A stretch of DNA of 64,000 bases from Phocoena phocoena (Eukaryota > Chordata > Mammalia > Artiodactyla > Phocoenidae), in the NCBI RefSeq assembly GCF_963924675.1, contig NC_089224.1, positions 49,023,158 to 49,087,157 of the forward strand, given 5' to 3'. Below the pieces are notes generated by a model. It had not been told where the DNA came from and ran no database searches. It saw only the letters and a list, made by a program, of their open reading frames with translations. Each line of letters opens with the position of its first letter. Position 1 is the first letter of the stretch. The position numbers and the translations under genes are program-made. This document shows positions 1 through 13,000 of this stretch, in pieces.

Positions 1-149
1 AAAGCTCACAGCCAAGTGTGTTTTGACAGGGCTACGGAATCATAACCCACAAAGAAAAGGTTAAATTTATAACAAATAGCTATGTTCTTAAGAGCCTTAA
101 TACAAGCTGAGAATGAAAGTTTAATCTGATTAAATGTTATCAGTAACGG
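1..149. other. Unassigned intergenic sequence
   Basis: AT-rich sequence with no ORF or repeat that I recognise, ending at the target duplication of the neighbouring LTR. Confidence 0.4.
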
Positions 150-154
150 AATAT

Positions 155-725
155 TGTGATGGTTAATTTGATTTGCCAACTGGACTGGGCAACAGGGTGC
201 CCAGACATTTGCTCATACATTATTCTGGGTGTGTCTGTGAGGGTGTTTCTGGGTGAGATTAACATTTGAATCAGCAGACTGAGTAAAGCAGATTTTCCCC
301 CTAGTATGAGTGGGCCTCATCCAATGAATGGAAAACCTGAATAGAATAAAAAGGCTGAGTGAGATGAACTCCTCCTGCCTGATTGCCTTGAGCTGGAACA
401 TCAATGTCCTGCCTTCCAATTAAGATGGAAACATCAGCCCTCCTTGGATCTCTGGGCTTTCCAGTGGCACCACACCATCAGCTCTCCCTGTTCTCAAGCT
501 TTCAGACTTGGACTGAAACTACACCATCACGTTGCCTAAGTCTCCAGCTTGTCGACTGGAGATCGTGCAACTTCTCAGCCTCCATAGTCTTGTGAGCTAG
601 TTACTTAAAATCAATTTCTTTATCTCTTATAATAAATCATATGACTCATTCTGTAAATGACTATATAGCAAACATACACACATATCTTATTGGTTCTGTT
701 TCTCTGGAGAATGCTGACTAATCCA
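155..725 (+). mobile_element. Solo LTR, ERVL/MaLR-like
   Basis: A 571-bp element starts with TGTGATGG and ends with CTAATCCA, so it has the TG...CA ends of a retroviral LTR. It is flanked by a perfect 5-bp direct repeat, aatat, at 150-154 and 726-730. Five bases is the duplication size I expect for ERVL/MaLR elements. No internal retroviral sequence adjoins it, so it is a solo LTR left by recombination. The family is recognised from its text (ggttaatttg near the start, ctgtttctctggagaa near the end); the exact subfamily name is not certain. A relative in the opposite orientation lies at about 27128-27606. Short ORFs in it look like chance. Confidence 0.75.
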
Positions 726-730
726 AATAT

Positions 731-2050
731 CAAGCAAGGTACAATGAACTGGTATGAGTCATACACAGAAAGTCAGTTTACAAATAGCCACTTCTTGAAA
801 CTTCCCAATTTTAGGAAACCTTTCACAGACTAGCTATAAGAGTAAAGGAATCTTTTCAAGAGGAAAAGCAAAGAACTTACTCGTGAACAGTGTTCTTAAT
901 GTTCTTTGACCAAAGAAGTTTCTACAGATCCACAGGGCTCTGTGATGGAGGAATATGTTCAATTAACGAGTGCTCCTGAATACAAGCTTTAACTGATTCT
1001 CTGTCATAGGCCCAAGCTTCTTTACGGGGTCCCTCTTAAGAGATAAAAATTTAAAAAGACACCAGATATTCCAGTTCCTGAGATATAAGTGAAAAAGGTC
1101 TAGAAGTCTCAGAGATATTAAGCAAATGACAAAAAAAAAAAAAAAAAAAGATTGTATAAGGCCAAACATTCACACAGCACACTCTACTGCTAAACAGTAA
1201 CAACAAAACACAAAGCAAACAATCCATAAAATTATCTTCAAATTCATTTTTCCATTGTGAAAAGTCAAGGTAGAATTATAGGCAAGTTGATTTTCATTTA
1301 CTAGCATTCTTTAAAGAAATACATGTGTATTTCTAGGAACAATCTTATGACTATAAAGTTATAAAGTTTTTTAGATGAAGCAATCTCTAGATATTGGAGT
1401 TTCTGGATTAGTCATAAAGGGCTGATGAAGTTGGGGCCTCCTTAAGAGTTTCTAGGCATCTGTATTCTAAAGGTTTCCGACTCACCTACACATCCAGGGG
1501 TGCATTAGTACCTTTTACTCAGTGATTTTGGAAACTGAGTCACCAAAAATGGGGCAGCCATTTAGAAGAAAGCACCTGTTGAAAAAGAGACAAGACCCTG
1601 GAAGAAGGGACCAGAATTTAAGAAGACTCAGATGAGCGAATGGACAGGAATCAAAAGGATTTTGTCAGCAGGTACCATGCTGATGAAAGGAAAACCAAAG
1701 TGGACAAGAACAAGTTGGATCTGAGTTTGTGCATCAAGTCTTAGAATAAGAGTAATTTAAAATATTTCTTTTTGTTTGTTTATTTTCATGTGTCTCATAC
1801 AAAAGTCTAGATGGGCTTAAGATCCCTGTGCCTTAGAAGAAAGGCAGGCCCACTGTCAGTCATGTGCCCACAAAGGCTGCCTTTCTGAGTCAGTCTTAAG
1901 CTTTAGGGCTTGGCAGAACTGTATTGCAGTTTCAAAAACTGAATGTGGTGGAACCACAAAAATTCTTCTTCCATAGGAGTCCAACTCCCTAAGTGATTCC
2001 AAGGCTGCACTAAGTGTGATAGGATTTCATATTTGGTCTGAAGAATCAAG
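731..2050. other. Unassigned intergenic sequence
   Basis: No gene or well-defined repeat recognised. A run of about 20 A lies at 1130-1149 without an obvious SINE or L1 body beside it. Confidence 0.4.
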
Positions 2051-2062
2051 GTCAGGATGGCA

Positions 2063-2275
2063 TTTTTTTTTTTTTTTTTTTTTGCGGTACGCGGGCCTCT
2101 CACTGTTGTGGCCTCTCCCGTTGCGGAGCACAGGCTCCGGACGCGCAGGCTCAGCGGCCATGGCTCACGTGCCCAGCCGCTCCGTGGCATGTGGGATCTT
2201 CCCACACCGGGGCACGAACCCGTATCCCCTGCATCGGCAGGCGGACTCTCAACCACTGCGCCACCAGGGAAGCCC
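2063..2275 (-). mobile_element. CHR-type tRNA-derived SINE
   Basis: Minus-strand SINE of about 213 bp. The T-run at 2063-2083 is the poly A tail, and the head (gcttccctggtggcgc in its own direction) ends at 2275. The repeat caggatggcat flanks it on both sides (about 2052-2062 and 2275-2285), a target duplication made by the L1 machinery. It interrupts a MIR that continues on the right. ORFs across it on both strands are repeat-derived and not genes. Confidence 0.93.
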
Positions 2276-2299
2276 AGGATGGCATATTGGTAAAAGGTT

Positions 2300-2465
2300 T
2301 GACAGTCAAGAGGTTGAATATCCAGCTTACCCACATATTAGCCATGGGATCTTGGGCAAGTTAGTATCTGAGCCTCATTTTCCTTACAAGGCTGTTTTAG
2401 GGATGAAACCAGTTAGCATAATGCCCAGTCCATAGCTCAACAAATGGCAGCCATCCCTATTCCTG
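2300..2465 (+). repeat. MIR SINE remnant
   Basis: Decayed MIR in plus orientation. The landmark is a run close to the MIR core, gatcttgggcaagttagtat, followed by cctcattttcc. It is typical of ancient mammalian-wide repeats. The CHR SINE immediately to the left inserted into or beside it. Confidence 0.65.
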
Positions 2466-2499
2466 TCACCTAAACCGAACATATGGAGAGAAGCCAACT

Positions 2500-2655
2500 G
2501 ACGTTAAAAAGACATCTACTATGCGGCAGGCACTGTACTAGTCGTTACCAGGTATGACCTCCTTTAATCCTTACAAAGTCCCCAAGAGATAGGATATTCC
2601 TCTTCTATGTCACAGGAGTCTGGAACTGAGACTGTATCACAGTAAAGTATAGTAG
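2500..2655 (-). repeat. MIR/L2-type ancient repeat, reverse orientation
   Basis: The text ggcaggcactgtactag, then cctttaatccttacaaagtc, matches the reverse complement of the 3' half of MIR. Divergence is high. Confidence 0.6.
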
Positions 2656-2659
2656 GAAA

Positions 2660-3741
2660 TACACTGAGCAGGTAGGGGGTGTCTCATTGTAAACAGATGA
2701 TTGCTAATGTTTCCTTCAGCTACCAGGTCCTAATTCTATGACCCAATATCATAAAGAGGATGTGGATAGAGTTATAGTCAGGTTTTTCAATATTGACAGG
2801 AATTTTAAAGGGGAAAATACAACCTTTCAAACACTGTATTATAATGAACCAACATTTGCAATTTTTCAGAGCAACGCTTGGAAAACAACTGTAACTATTT
2901 TTTCAGAACTTGTCTAAGCGATCCAAAATCTGAAATACAGTTTTTCCTTCAAGTAATGGCTTATAATGTCAAAGACAGTCATAATTTCAGTGCTATTTGA
3001 TGCTTGAAAGGAACAGTTTCTTCCCTCACCTGCAAAGTTGTGAGTTGCCACCTGGTGATAGCAGAGTTCCATCCACACCATCTGAGAGGAATGGGCACTC
3101 CTAAATATGAAATAAGCCACAAAAATGCCAATTGGTTTTTGCTTAAGGAGTAGGTTTCTCTAGAAAAAAATGGCTAGACACTAGGTTATTAAATTAAACA
3201 AGTATTATCCACACAGATATACTCAAGAGTGAATTAGGGGGAAAAAGGAATTATGCAATTGAGCAAGTCTCTTGCTGGTTCTCATTACTAGAACCAGCTA
3301 AATCACATTCCTCTTCTGCTCTGTTACAGAACCCGGTCACAAGGTTGTTCTGGCTTACTTACAGCTTAGATTGCTCTAGCAGCGCCTTTGCAGCTTCCTC
3401 TTCCATCACAGATCACCACAGTTCTCCCTACTATTCCTTGTGTGCCATTCCTCCCACTTTCCCTCCCTCCCTCTCTTCTCTAAGGCTTTTTCTAAACCAC
3501 AAGGGACCTTTTCCTGGCTTCCAGGAAACTTCAAATCCCCAAATAACTGCAGAAGCTTTAACCAAAGCTGCAGTCTTTCTTTTGTTAAAGCTCCATTTTG
3601 ACAGTTACCTTGTGCCCTCTCTGGCTGTACTATTTGCAGATAAACAATTTGAAGGCTCATGTGTTCATTTTATAAACTTGTATTACAATCCAGTTTTCAG
3701 TTCTACGTCAAATAAGTCAATAGAATTTTTCATGCTTCTGA
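2660..3741. other. Unassigned intergenic sequence
   Basis: No conserved gene structure seen. A 133-codon open frame at 3345-3746 lacks a recognisable domain, and an antisense frame overlaps it. I treat both as chance. Confidence 0.4.
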
Positions 3742-3752
3742 CCTGAATTATG

Positions 3753-3971
3753 TTTTTTTGTTTTGTTTTGTTTTGTTTTTTCCGGTACGCGGGCCTCTCA
3801 CTGTTGTGGCCTCTCCCATTGCGGAGCACAGGCTCCGGACGCGCAGGCTCAGTGGCCATGGCTCATGGGCCCAGCCGCTCCGCGACATGTGGGATCTTCC
3901 CGGACCGGGGCACGAACCCGTGTCCCCTGCATCGGCAGGCGGACCCTCAACCACTGCGCCACCAGGGAAGC
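3753..3971 (-). mobile_element. CHR-type tRNA-derived SINE
   Basis: Minus-strand copy. Its tail is a degraded (TTTTG)n tract at 3753-3780. The duplication cctgaattatg occurs at about 3742-3752 and again at 3972-3982. The body is little changed. Confidence 0.93.
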
Positions 3972-3985
3972 CCTGAATTATGTTT

Positions 3986-5540
3986 TATAACCAGAAGAAA
4001 AGGGCAGCTTTAATTAATTTCTTTATTACACAACAGATCACTCAAAATATTGCCACTGTCTGGCCTCAATCTTGACCATGAAACTTAAGGCTTTCCTTTG
4101 TTGCAAGCACACATCTAAAATCTAATGGAAATAATTTCAGGAAAAATTTAAAATACATCAGCTGATATTTTGTTCTTAACAAAAGCAAAAGGTACTAAAC
4201 TCAGTTCCTGATTTTATCCTACCACTAGCCTGTACTCCAATTATCAGTTAAAATAAATAAACCCTGTTTTCGATAAACAGAGTTCTCCTTGCACTGTGCC
4301 ATTGACTGTGCTGGGTTCTCCGGTCATCTCAGCAGGACCACCTCTCGCTTCCAAGGTTGGGTGCCATGATTCCCAGAAGGCCTTTTCTGTATGGTTCAGG
4401 GTTTGATTTTTTGCCATCAGAGGAACTTGCATGGGATCTCGAAAGTTAAACCATCCTTCTCAGGATGTCAGTGTGGCCAGGGGTGATGGCATCTTGGGCT
4501 TTTTGATAATTTCAGCTTCCTTCTCCTCTTCAGTTCTTAACGCTGACATCACTAATGGACTCTTTCTCTGATCCTCTCCCTGTAGCAGCCAGAGCCTCTC
4601 TCCATCAGCTCTCCCACATATGTGTAAGCCCGGATTCCTTTATTAAATCCCTTTCCTCCTGTAATGCTTGCAGTGACTCTGTTTTCTGGACTGAACCCAT
4701 TTCCATTACTAAAAATTGTACTAATGGTTGTTATAGAAGATCAGACAAGGAAAAACTTCACAAAGTCCTACCAAAGTTTGTCCAGTGAAAGGAGGCAAAC
4801 AATAGGAACTAATGGAGCAAGTGAAAAAAAAAAAAAAAAAAAAGAGTTTTCTACTTTTACAAATGGCTGAATTCACACACACAAAAATATTTGAATGCAA
4901 GTGAGGATTTTGTATTAGGCATCTTTACTGGTAAAACTTCTAGGTTTTTTTAACTTGAAAACTGTTTTATACTGCTTTCTCTCCTATCTTTGAAAAGGCT
5001 GGCTGCACTTTCCAATTCCCAGGGGTAATTTAGCATATTCCCGGGCATGCCTCTTGCCTCACCCCAGTTACACTGTAGCTTTATGTCCTGTTTGTTAATA
5101 TCTGAAATAGAAGCTCTACTGACACCTGATACATTCCACCAACATTGGCTAGCAGACTTCTTATAATTGTCTGACCTTCTCATCCTTACTGCATTTTAAA
5201 ATTACTTAACCAATGGATGTGCTAAAAGTTCGGGCCCTGAGCTTGTTGGAGGAAAAGGTCACACAACTCCAATAAACACAGAATTTTATTTTTCACTGGT
5301 GATGGGGTTCATGATCTAGTACCATATACCTTGCAAAGAAAGTAGAGAAAAAGCATTGAGCTTTCGGAGTGCTGGCGTGGCGTGTGGTTGGGAGGGGGGT
5401 CTCCCTTCGTCCTGCATATTTACCCACATGTCCATCTATGTTTGCATTAAATTTCTAATTTAGCATTCTAGAGGAGTGAATGGTTTTTTTTATATATGCT
5501 TTAACGTTTATTACGTAGTAAGACCAGTTCTTACTTAAAA
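3986..5540. other. Unassigned intergenic sequence
   Basis: No gene recognised. It contains a 20-base A run at about 4824-4843 and ordinary AT-rich sequence. Confidence 0.4.
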
Positions 5541-5552
5541 AACAAACTCAGA

Positions 5553-5780
5553 GGGCTTCCCTGGTGGCGCAGCGGTTGAGAGTCCGCTTGCCGATGCAGG
5601 GGACACGGGTTCGTGCCCCGGTCCAGGAAAATCCCACATGCCGTGGAGTGGCTAGGCCCATGAGCCATGGCCGCTGAGCCTGCGTGTACGGAGCCTGTGC
5701 TCCACAACGGGAGAGGCCACAACAGTGAGAGGTCTGCGTACCGCAAAAACAAACAAACAAACAAACAAAAAACAAACAAA
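5553..5780 (+). mobile_element. CHR-type tRNA-derived SINE
   Basis: Plus-strand copy, starting at ggcttccctggtggcgc and ending in an (AAAC)n-type tail. The duplication aaaacaaactcag is seen just before 5553 and again at 5781-5793. The tail has become a microsatellite. Confidence 0.93.
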
Positions 5781-5899
5781 AAAACAAACTCAGAAAAGTT
5801 ATAATTATGTTTTAACACTTTATTAGCTTTTCCTTGTGAGGACTACGTTAAATTAAAACTAAAATGAGAAGAAGAGTTAATTTCCTGCATCTGACTTTT

Positions 5900-6330
5900 T
5901 CCCCATGCGAGACTGTATTTGTCAGGATGGGGTAGGTTTTTCCATAGTAACAAACAGCCCCCACACCCCAGTGGATTTCACAGCAGGTTTGTTTCTCACT
6001 CGCATACACGGTACACTATTAGCCATGAGGGAAGCCGTGCCCATCACCCTCACCCAGGCATCCTGGTTACTGGAGACTCTAGTGCACCCTGTGTTTCCAG
6101 AATCACATGAGCAGGAGGAAGAGAGGTGGAGACTCACGCACTCACTCTTTAAGCTTCTACTTGGAGGTGACACATGCCACTTGCCTTCACATTCCAGCGC
6201 CTAAAGAAGTCATTTGGCTTCACTTAACTTCAGAGTGGTGGAGAATTAAAATCCTATCATAGGCCAGAAGGAGAACTGGAATATGCATGCCTGAACCATA
6301 GCTAAAGTTCTGAAACAGTCAGAAAACTGT
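5900..6330. repeat. Ancient interspersed repeat, family not named
   Basis: Segments such as agtaacaaacagcccc, gagcaggaggaagagaggtgg and cagaaggagaactggaatat read like a dispersed mammalian repeat that I have met before, but I cannot name the family securely. Open frames here (up to 99 codons) fall within the repeat and are not taken as genes. Confidence 0.4.
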
Positions 6331-6722
6331 TTCATTTATTGCCATTGTCAGCTTATATTACAGTCTAGTGAGTGCATGCATTATCAGTGGGGACAACAGT
6401 CTCCTTAGGGGATGAACACTGGTTCATTATGGGTTGGGGGGCAAAAACTTAAATATTACAATGATCTATAGCCCTCCAAAAGGCCATATTATATAAACAG
6501 GTATACTATGATATTAAAATTTCATTTCTGGGGTGATTGGGGAAAAAGTATAAACAGGCTCCTTAAGGGGGTTAATAATGAAAATAAAGTTGAGAAGTAC
6601 TGGTCTAGCAGAAAGGATACTGAATTCAAGAATCAGGAAGGAGGCATTCGAATTCTGGCATTGAGTGAGATCAGTTAATCGATCACTCAGTTAGTTTGAA
6701 AGGCTTAGTTCTTCTCATCCTT

Positions 6723-7193
6723 TGTATTAGTTTCCTAGGGCTCCTGAAACAAATGACCATAAAATGGATGATGTAAAGTAATGGAAATTTATTGTCTCAC
6801 AACTCTAGAGGCTAGAAGTCTAAAATATCAAGGTATCAAGGTACCAGTAGAACCTGCTCTCTCTGAAGTCCCTGAGGGAGAAACTGTCCCATGTGTCTGT
6901 CTTAGCTTCTGGGGGGAGCCAGAAATCCTTGGTGTTCCTTGCGTTGTGACAGCATAACTCTAATCTCTGCCACTGTCTTCAAATTGTCTTCTCTATGTGT
7001 GTCTGCATGTCTCCAAATCTCTCTCTCCTTATAAAAACAATATTCACTGGAATTTGGTCCATCCTAATAGAGAATGATCTCATCTTAACTTGATTACATC
7101 TGCAAAAGCCCTACTTCCAAATAAGGTCATATTCACAGGTACTGGGGGTTAGGACTTCAACATATCTTTGGGGGGAAATCAACAGAACTAGAA
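6723..7193 (-). mobile_element. MLT1-type MaLR LTR, reverse orientation
   Basis: Starts tgtattagtttcctagggct and runs to about 7193. It contains ggaaatttattgtctcac, ccaaataaggtcatattc and gttaggacttcaacatat, the reverse complement of MLT1-class LTR landmarks. It is old, with many indels. No internal region adjoins it. Confidence 0.75.
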
Positions 7194-7229
7194 TCTATAC
7201 CCTTTGATTACATAACTATGTATGTGACA

Positions 7230-8570
7230 TTTTTTGCAGTGCCCACTGCATTCCAGGCTCTGTGATTGAGACAGAAAGATTCCTTTACTCGGTGCATATG
7301 TATTTAGTCCCTACTATATGCCAGGCACTGTTATAGACACTAGGGTTACAGTCATAACAGTAAAACCACCAAAATTCTCAACCAATTTCTACCAATTTTC
7401 TAGGGCTTACAATCTACGGTAGAAATGGATGATAGACATATACTATAACACTAAGAAGAAAAAGGCAGAGTAAGACGATAGAGAGTGACAGAGTGGAGTA
7501 TGTGATTGTGGGTAAGGTAGTGGGGGAAGCCTCTTTATGGAGGGGAGTTTGAGTAAAGGCTCTGAATGAAGGGAGGGAAAAATCATGTGACTACTGAGGA
7601 AAGAGAGTTCCAGACAGAGAACAACAAGTGTAAAGGTCCTGAGCATGCAGGACCATAGGGCAGTGCAGCCAGCCTTCTCAGAGAAGAAACATACCATGAT
7701 GTGTTTGATGACGACACTGTGGCAGAGTGGAAGGAACGGAAAATAGAGGAAGGAGATGAAGTCCGAGAGGTAATTGCGGACCAGACCACAAAGCCCTTGA
7801 AAATTGTAGGATGTACTTTGGCTGTTATTTTGAATAAGATGGAAAGCAACTGGGGGCATGTGAGCAGAGGAGTGGCATGATCTCATGTGATTTTAAATAA
7901 ATGCGAGGTGGCAAATATTCTGTGTTAGAGCAACAGATGAGGCAAGAAGATCAATTAAAGCTCCTGCAGCAGTTCAGGTTGATGATCTGACTAGAACGAA
8001 AATGGAGAAGTGGTGATAACTTGTTGGATTCTGGACATGTTCTGAGGTAGTCAATAAAATTTGCTGATGGATTGATGGGGTGTGAGTAAAAAGAGGAGAC
8101 AAGGATGACTCCAAGATTTTTTGGCCCAAGCAAATAGAAGCTAGAGTTGCCACTCACTGAGATGGAAAAGAGGGGGGAAATGCAGTGCTTGGTTTTGGAC
8201 ATGTGAAACTTGAGATGCCAGATAGATAACCAAGTGAGATGTTGAACAGGCAATAAGATGAGTCTATAGTTTAGGGAAGATGTCAGGGCTAGAAAATAAG
8301 TTTGGAAGTCAATAGCTTATCAATGGTATTTAAAGCCATGGGATTCAATGAAATCAACTACAGACTGAATGTTGATAAAGAAGATTCTTGACTGTGAGTC
8401 CCCACCCCAACATTTAGAAATAAGGAAAATGAGTGTCCTCTAGCAATTGAGACTGAGAAAGAGCAGCCAATGAGCAAAGGTAAGACTTGCAAAAGAGTAG
8501 GGCCCTAGAAACCAAGTGAAGAAAGGATTTCAATAAAAAGAGAATGACCAGCAATGCCAAATGCTGATAA
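7230..8570. repeat. Long fossil interspersed repeat, probable L2-era element
   Basis: Collinear landmarks run through this stretch: catatgccaggcactgtta-like text, gagttccagacagagaacaa, gtggcatgatctcatgtg, aggatgactccaagattttt, gttgccactcactgagatgg and tatttaaagccatgggatt. They follow an ancient mammalian repeat that I recognise in order but cannot name with confidence. Open frames of up to 147 codons on the minus strand lie inside it and look like chance. Confidence 0.5.
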
Positions 8571-8679
8571 GTGAAGAAAGATGAGGGCTGTAAATCGGCC
8601 ATAGGATTTGCCAATGTACAGATCATTGATGTATCAGAAAGGATTAGCTTTGACTTCACGTCCTAGAGCACCCAAAATA

Positions 8680-9283
8680 ACGAAGGCTCAAACATTAAAA
8701 AAAGGTCTAGCTCAAAGAAATATTTCCACTCCCATCTTTACTGCAGCATTTTTTTTTTTTTTTTTGCAGTACACAGGCCTCTCACTGTTGTGGCCTCTCC
8801 CGTTGCGGAGCACAGGCTCCGGACGCACAGGCTCAGCAGCCATGGCTCACGGACCCAGCTGCTTCGCGGCATGTGGGATCTTCCCAGACTGGGGCACGAA
8901 CCCGTGTCCCCTGCATCGGCCGGAGGACTCTCAACCACTGAGCCACCAGGGAAGCCCTGCAGCATTATTTAAAATAGGCAAGGTATGGAAACAACATAAG
9001 TGTCCGTCAATCGATGAATGGATAAAGAGGATGTGGTATATACATACAATGGAATATTACTCAGCCATGAGAAAGAAGGAAGTGCTGCCATTTGCAACAA
9101 CATGGATGGACCTTGAGGGCATTATGCTCAGTGAATAAGTCAAAGAAAATACTATATGATATCACTTACATGGGGAAGCTAAAAAAACAGAACTCATAAA
9201 AACAGAGAGTAGGAGAGTGGTTACCAGAGATGGGAAGAAGGAGTTAGGTGCACACATGTTAAAAATTATGTCATATTGGAGAA
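8680..9283 (+). mobile_element. L1 3'-end fragment interrupted by a SINE
   Basis: The C-terminal part of ORF2 and the start of the 3' UTR of an old L1. The text gtccgtcaatcgatgaatgg, aatggaatattactcagcca and aacatggatggacct is diagnostic. The SINE at 8751-8956 splits it. A plus-strand frame of 176 codons reads through both and is an artefact. Confidence 0.85.
8751..8956 (-). mobile_element. CHR-type tRNA-derived SINE inside L1
   Basis: Minus-strand copy with a T-run at 8751-8765. The duplication ctgcagcatt lies at 8741-8750 and 8957-8966. It is younger than the L1 fragment that it splits. Confidence 0.93.
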
Positions 9284-9613
9284 TTTACCCCTTTATCATT
9301 ATGTAATGCCCCTCTTTCTACTTGTCCTTAAAGATTACGTTTAACAGTTCTTCAAATAGAAAGGAAGTGATAAAAGAAAGGAGCATGAGGAAGAAGAAAC
9401 AACAGAAAGGGCAAAAATATGGGTTCACACTGCACTTTCCTTTTTCTCATGAGGTTTTTACAACATATCTGATGACTGAAACACTAGAGCAGAAATTGTA
9501 ATACAGTCTGATGCTCAACACCATGATATTTAAAAATGAGGAAGGAAAAGGGACCTGGATGGATGTGAGGTTTCTACACTTCAAAGTATAAGATGTTGAT
9601 ATAAGTATGCTGC

Positions 9614-9650
9614 TACAAGTCACACACACATGCACACACACACACACAGA
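9614..9650. repeat. (CA)n microsatellite, imperfect
   Basis: A short interrupted CA tract within otherwise unassigned sequence (9350-9780). Confidence 0.7.
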
Positions 9651-9779
9651 GTATTACTCAAAGAAACCAAGTAATACAAATAAACTGTATAAAATAAAAT
9701 TTTAAAAACTGTATAAAGAGATAATTTCAAAAAGTATAAATAAACCAAGATTGGATACTAAAAAGTGTACAAGTAATTC

Positions 9780-9947
9780 ATGGGGAGGCAATAGAAGGGA
9801 GACACAAAGGAATGAGAAATAGAGAAAACAAACAGAAAGCAAAGTGTAAAATAGTCCACTTAAGCACTAACATATCAATAACTACCTTAAAAGTAAATAG
9901 TCTAAATACACTATAAAAAGACAGAGATTGGCAGAGTGAATAACACT

Positions 9948-10008
<61 letters not shown>

Positions 10009-13000
10009 CCCAACTATATGCTGATTACAAGAGACATACTTCAAAGTCAATGACATAGGTTGAAAAAGATGGAAAAACATACAACTAATGTTAATCAAAA
10101 AAGATCACAAGTAGCTACATTAACATTTGATAAAGTAGACCAGAGCAAAAAATAAAGTAACTACAGGCAAAGAGGGATATTACATAAAGACAAAATGATC
10201 ACTCCACCAGGAAGACATAATGATCCTAAATGTGTATGGAGCAAACAACAGAGCTGCAAAACACATGAAGTAAAAACTGAGAGAGCTGAAAGGAGAAATA
10301 GACAAATCTACAGTTATAATTTGGAACTTCAACACCCCCTTCTCAGTAGTCAATAGAATAACTAGAGAAAAAAATAAGCAAGGATATGAGAGTCTAAACA
10401 AGATAATCAACCCACAGGTTCTAATCGACATTTATAGAACACTCCACCAAACAACAGTACAATACACATTTTTTTCTCAAGTGCACATGGAACATTCACA
10501 AAATAGTCCATATTTTTGGCCATAAAACAAACCTAACAAATTTAAAAGAATTGAAATCATATAGAGTATGTTCTGTTATTGTAAAGGAATTAAGCTAGCA
10601 ATAACAGAAAGACAACAGGAAAATCTCTAAATATGTGAAAATTATACGGTGTATTTCTAAATAATCCCTGCGTCAAATAGAAAGTCTTAAAGGAAATTCA
10701 AAAATATGTAGAACTGAATGAAAAGAAAATACAGCATATCAAAATACGTGGAGTGCAGATAAAGAAAGCAGTGCTAGGAGAAACATTTATAGCACTTAGT
10801 GTCTACCTCAAGAAACTAGAAGGAAGAAGAGCAAAATAAATTCAAAACAAATAGAAGAAATGGAATTTTAAAAGGAGCAGAAATCAATTAAATTGAAAAT
10901 AAGGAAATAATAGGAAAAATACCTGATTCTTCAAAAAATTCAGTAGAATTGATACACCTCTAGCAAGACAGGAAAAATCAAAAGGCACAAATCACCAATG
11001 ACAGAAATAAAGTTAAAAAAATGAAGTAGGGAATATCACCACAGTTCCTACAGCCCTTGAAAAGATAATAAAAGAATAATCCAAACAACTTTACATTCAT
11101 TAATCAACAGCTTAGAAGAAATGGATCAATTTCTTGAAAACCACAAACTCCCAAAATTCAACCAGGAGGATATAATCTGAATAGCACTCTAACCATTGAA
11201 GAAATTGAATTCATAATTTTAAAAGCTACCAGAAAATAAATCTTCAGACCTAGGGGGTTTCACTAGAGAATGCTACCAAACATTTAAACAATTTACACCA
11301 ATTTTACAAATTTTTTTCCAGAAAATAGAAGAGGGAACACTTCCAAACTTGTTTTATGAAGCCAATATTACTCTGACACTAAAACCAGGCAAAGATAGAA
11401 GTATAATAAGAAAGTTACAGACCAGTATCTCTCATGAATTTAGCATAAAAATCTTCAACAAAATATTAGCAAACCAAATCCCATAATGTATAAAAACTAT
11501 TATACACCATGCCCAAGTGGGATTTATTCCAGGTATGCAAGGCTGTTTGAACATCTGAAAATTAATCAGTGTAATTCACCATATCAACAAATTAAGGAGA
11601 AAATTTATAGGATCATATCAGATGATGCCCCTTCTTCCAAAAAAGCATTTAACAAAATCCAATACTTATTCAGTATAAAAATTCTCACCAAGTAAGGACT
11701 AGAGGTAAATTAACCCTAACTTGATAAAGAATGTCTACCAAAAAACTTAACTATCATCATACTTAATGGTAAAAGACTCTCCCATTAAGATCAGGAACAA
11801 AGCAAGACTGTCCATCCGCTCTAACAACCAGTTACTCAACACAGTACTGAAAATTCTAGCTGCTGCAATAAGTCAAGAAAAGGAAATAAAGGATTAGAAC
11901 GGAAGAAATAAAACTGTCTCTATTTGCCCATGACATGCTATCTATGTAGAGAATCCAGGGAACCTACCAGAAAAAAAATAAAATAAAACCATCCCAAACC
12001 TTCCCAGAATGAATAAGTAAATTCATCAAAGTTGCAGGACACATGACCAACATACAAAAATTGATCCTGTTCCTATATACTAGCAATGAACACATGGAAA
12101 CCAAAATTTAAAATACCGTTCCATTTCAATTGCTCTGAAGAAAATGAAATACCTAGGTGTACATTTAACAAAAAATATACAGGATCTGATTATTACAAAA
12201 TTCTGATGAAAGAAATCAAAGCATATCTAATTAATTGGAGAGGCATACCTTGTCATGGGCTGGAAAACTAAAAACAATAAATATAACATTTCTCCCAAAA
12301 TTGATCTATAGACTTAATGTAATTCCTATGAAAATCTCATTAAGATTTTCTGTAGATATAGCAAAGTTATTCTAAAATTATATGGAAAGTCTCAGCCATA
12401 AAATAGATAAAGCAATCTTGACTAAGAAGAATAAGGTTGAATAAATGACTTTACTTGATATTGAAGCTCAATATTTAACTACAGTAATCAATATGGTGTG
12501 GCATTTGCAGAGGAAAAGGCAGATAGATCAATGAAACAGAACAGAGAATTCAGAAGTAGACCCACACAAATATGCTCAAGTAAATTTTGACAGAAATGCA
12601 GAAACAACCCAATAAACAATTGTGTTTTCAACAAATGGATATCCCCAGGCAAAAAAAAAAAAAAATGAGCCTTGATGTAACTGTCACACCTTATGAAAGA
12701 ATTAACTCAAAAAAGGCCACCAATTTAAAAAATAAAACACAAAACCATAAAAGTTTTTTTCAAATAAGAGAAAATCCTTGGGACCTAGGGCTATGCAGAG
12801 TTCTTAGAATTGCCATCAAAAGAATGATCCATAAACAAAAAAGTTTGAGAGATTGGACTTTTTGAAACTTAACTTTTGCTCTGAGAAAGCCCATGTGGAG
12901 AGGATGAAAAGATAATGTACAGACTTGAAGAAAATATTTACAAACATATACCCAACAAAGGACTAGATCTATAATACATAAGGAACTCTAGCAAGCAAAC

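Noticed and set aside
2085..2275. tRNA gene
   Set aside because: The SINE heads descend from a tRNA and keep a B-box-like ggttcg, but the cloverleaf is not preserved and the copies carry a SINE body, A tail and target duplications.
2016..2435. Overlapping ORFs of 64-143 codons on both strands around CHR SINEs (also at 3748-4013, 8608-9138, 14485-14848, 19472-19980, 38380-38788, 46040-46422)
   Set aside because: All share the same translated text because they read through copies of one SINE. They have no gene structure.
3345..3746. 133-codon plus-strand ORF
   Set aside because: No domain or family recognised, with an antisense ORF over the same stretch. It runs into the flank of a SINE.
7443..7886. 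147-codon minus-strand ORF
   Set aside because: It lies wholly in a fossil repeat, has a low-complexity hydrophobic composition and shows no splice or domain support.
9955..10014. CRISPR-like or other regular array
   Set aside because: Simple dinucleotide repeats, as at 22663 and 27172, without spacers.
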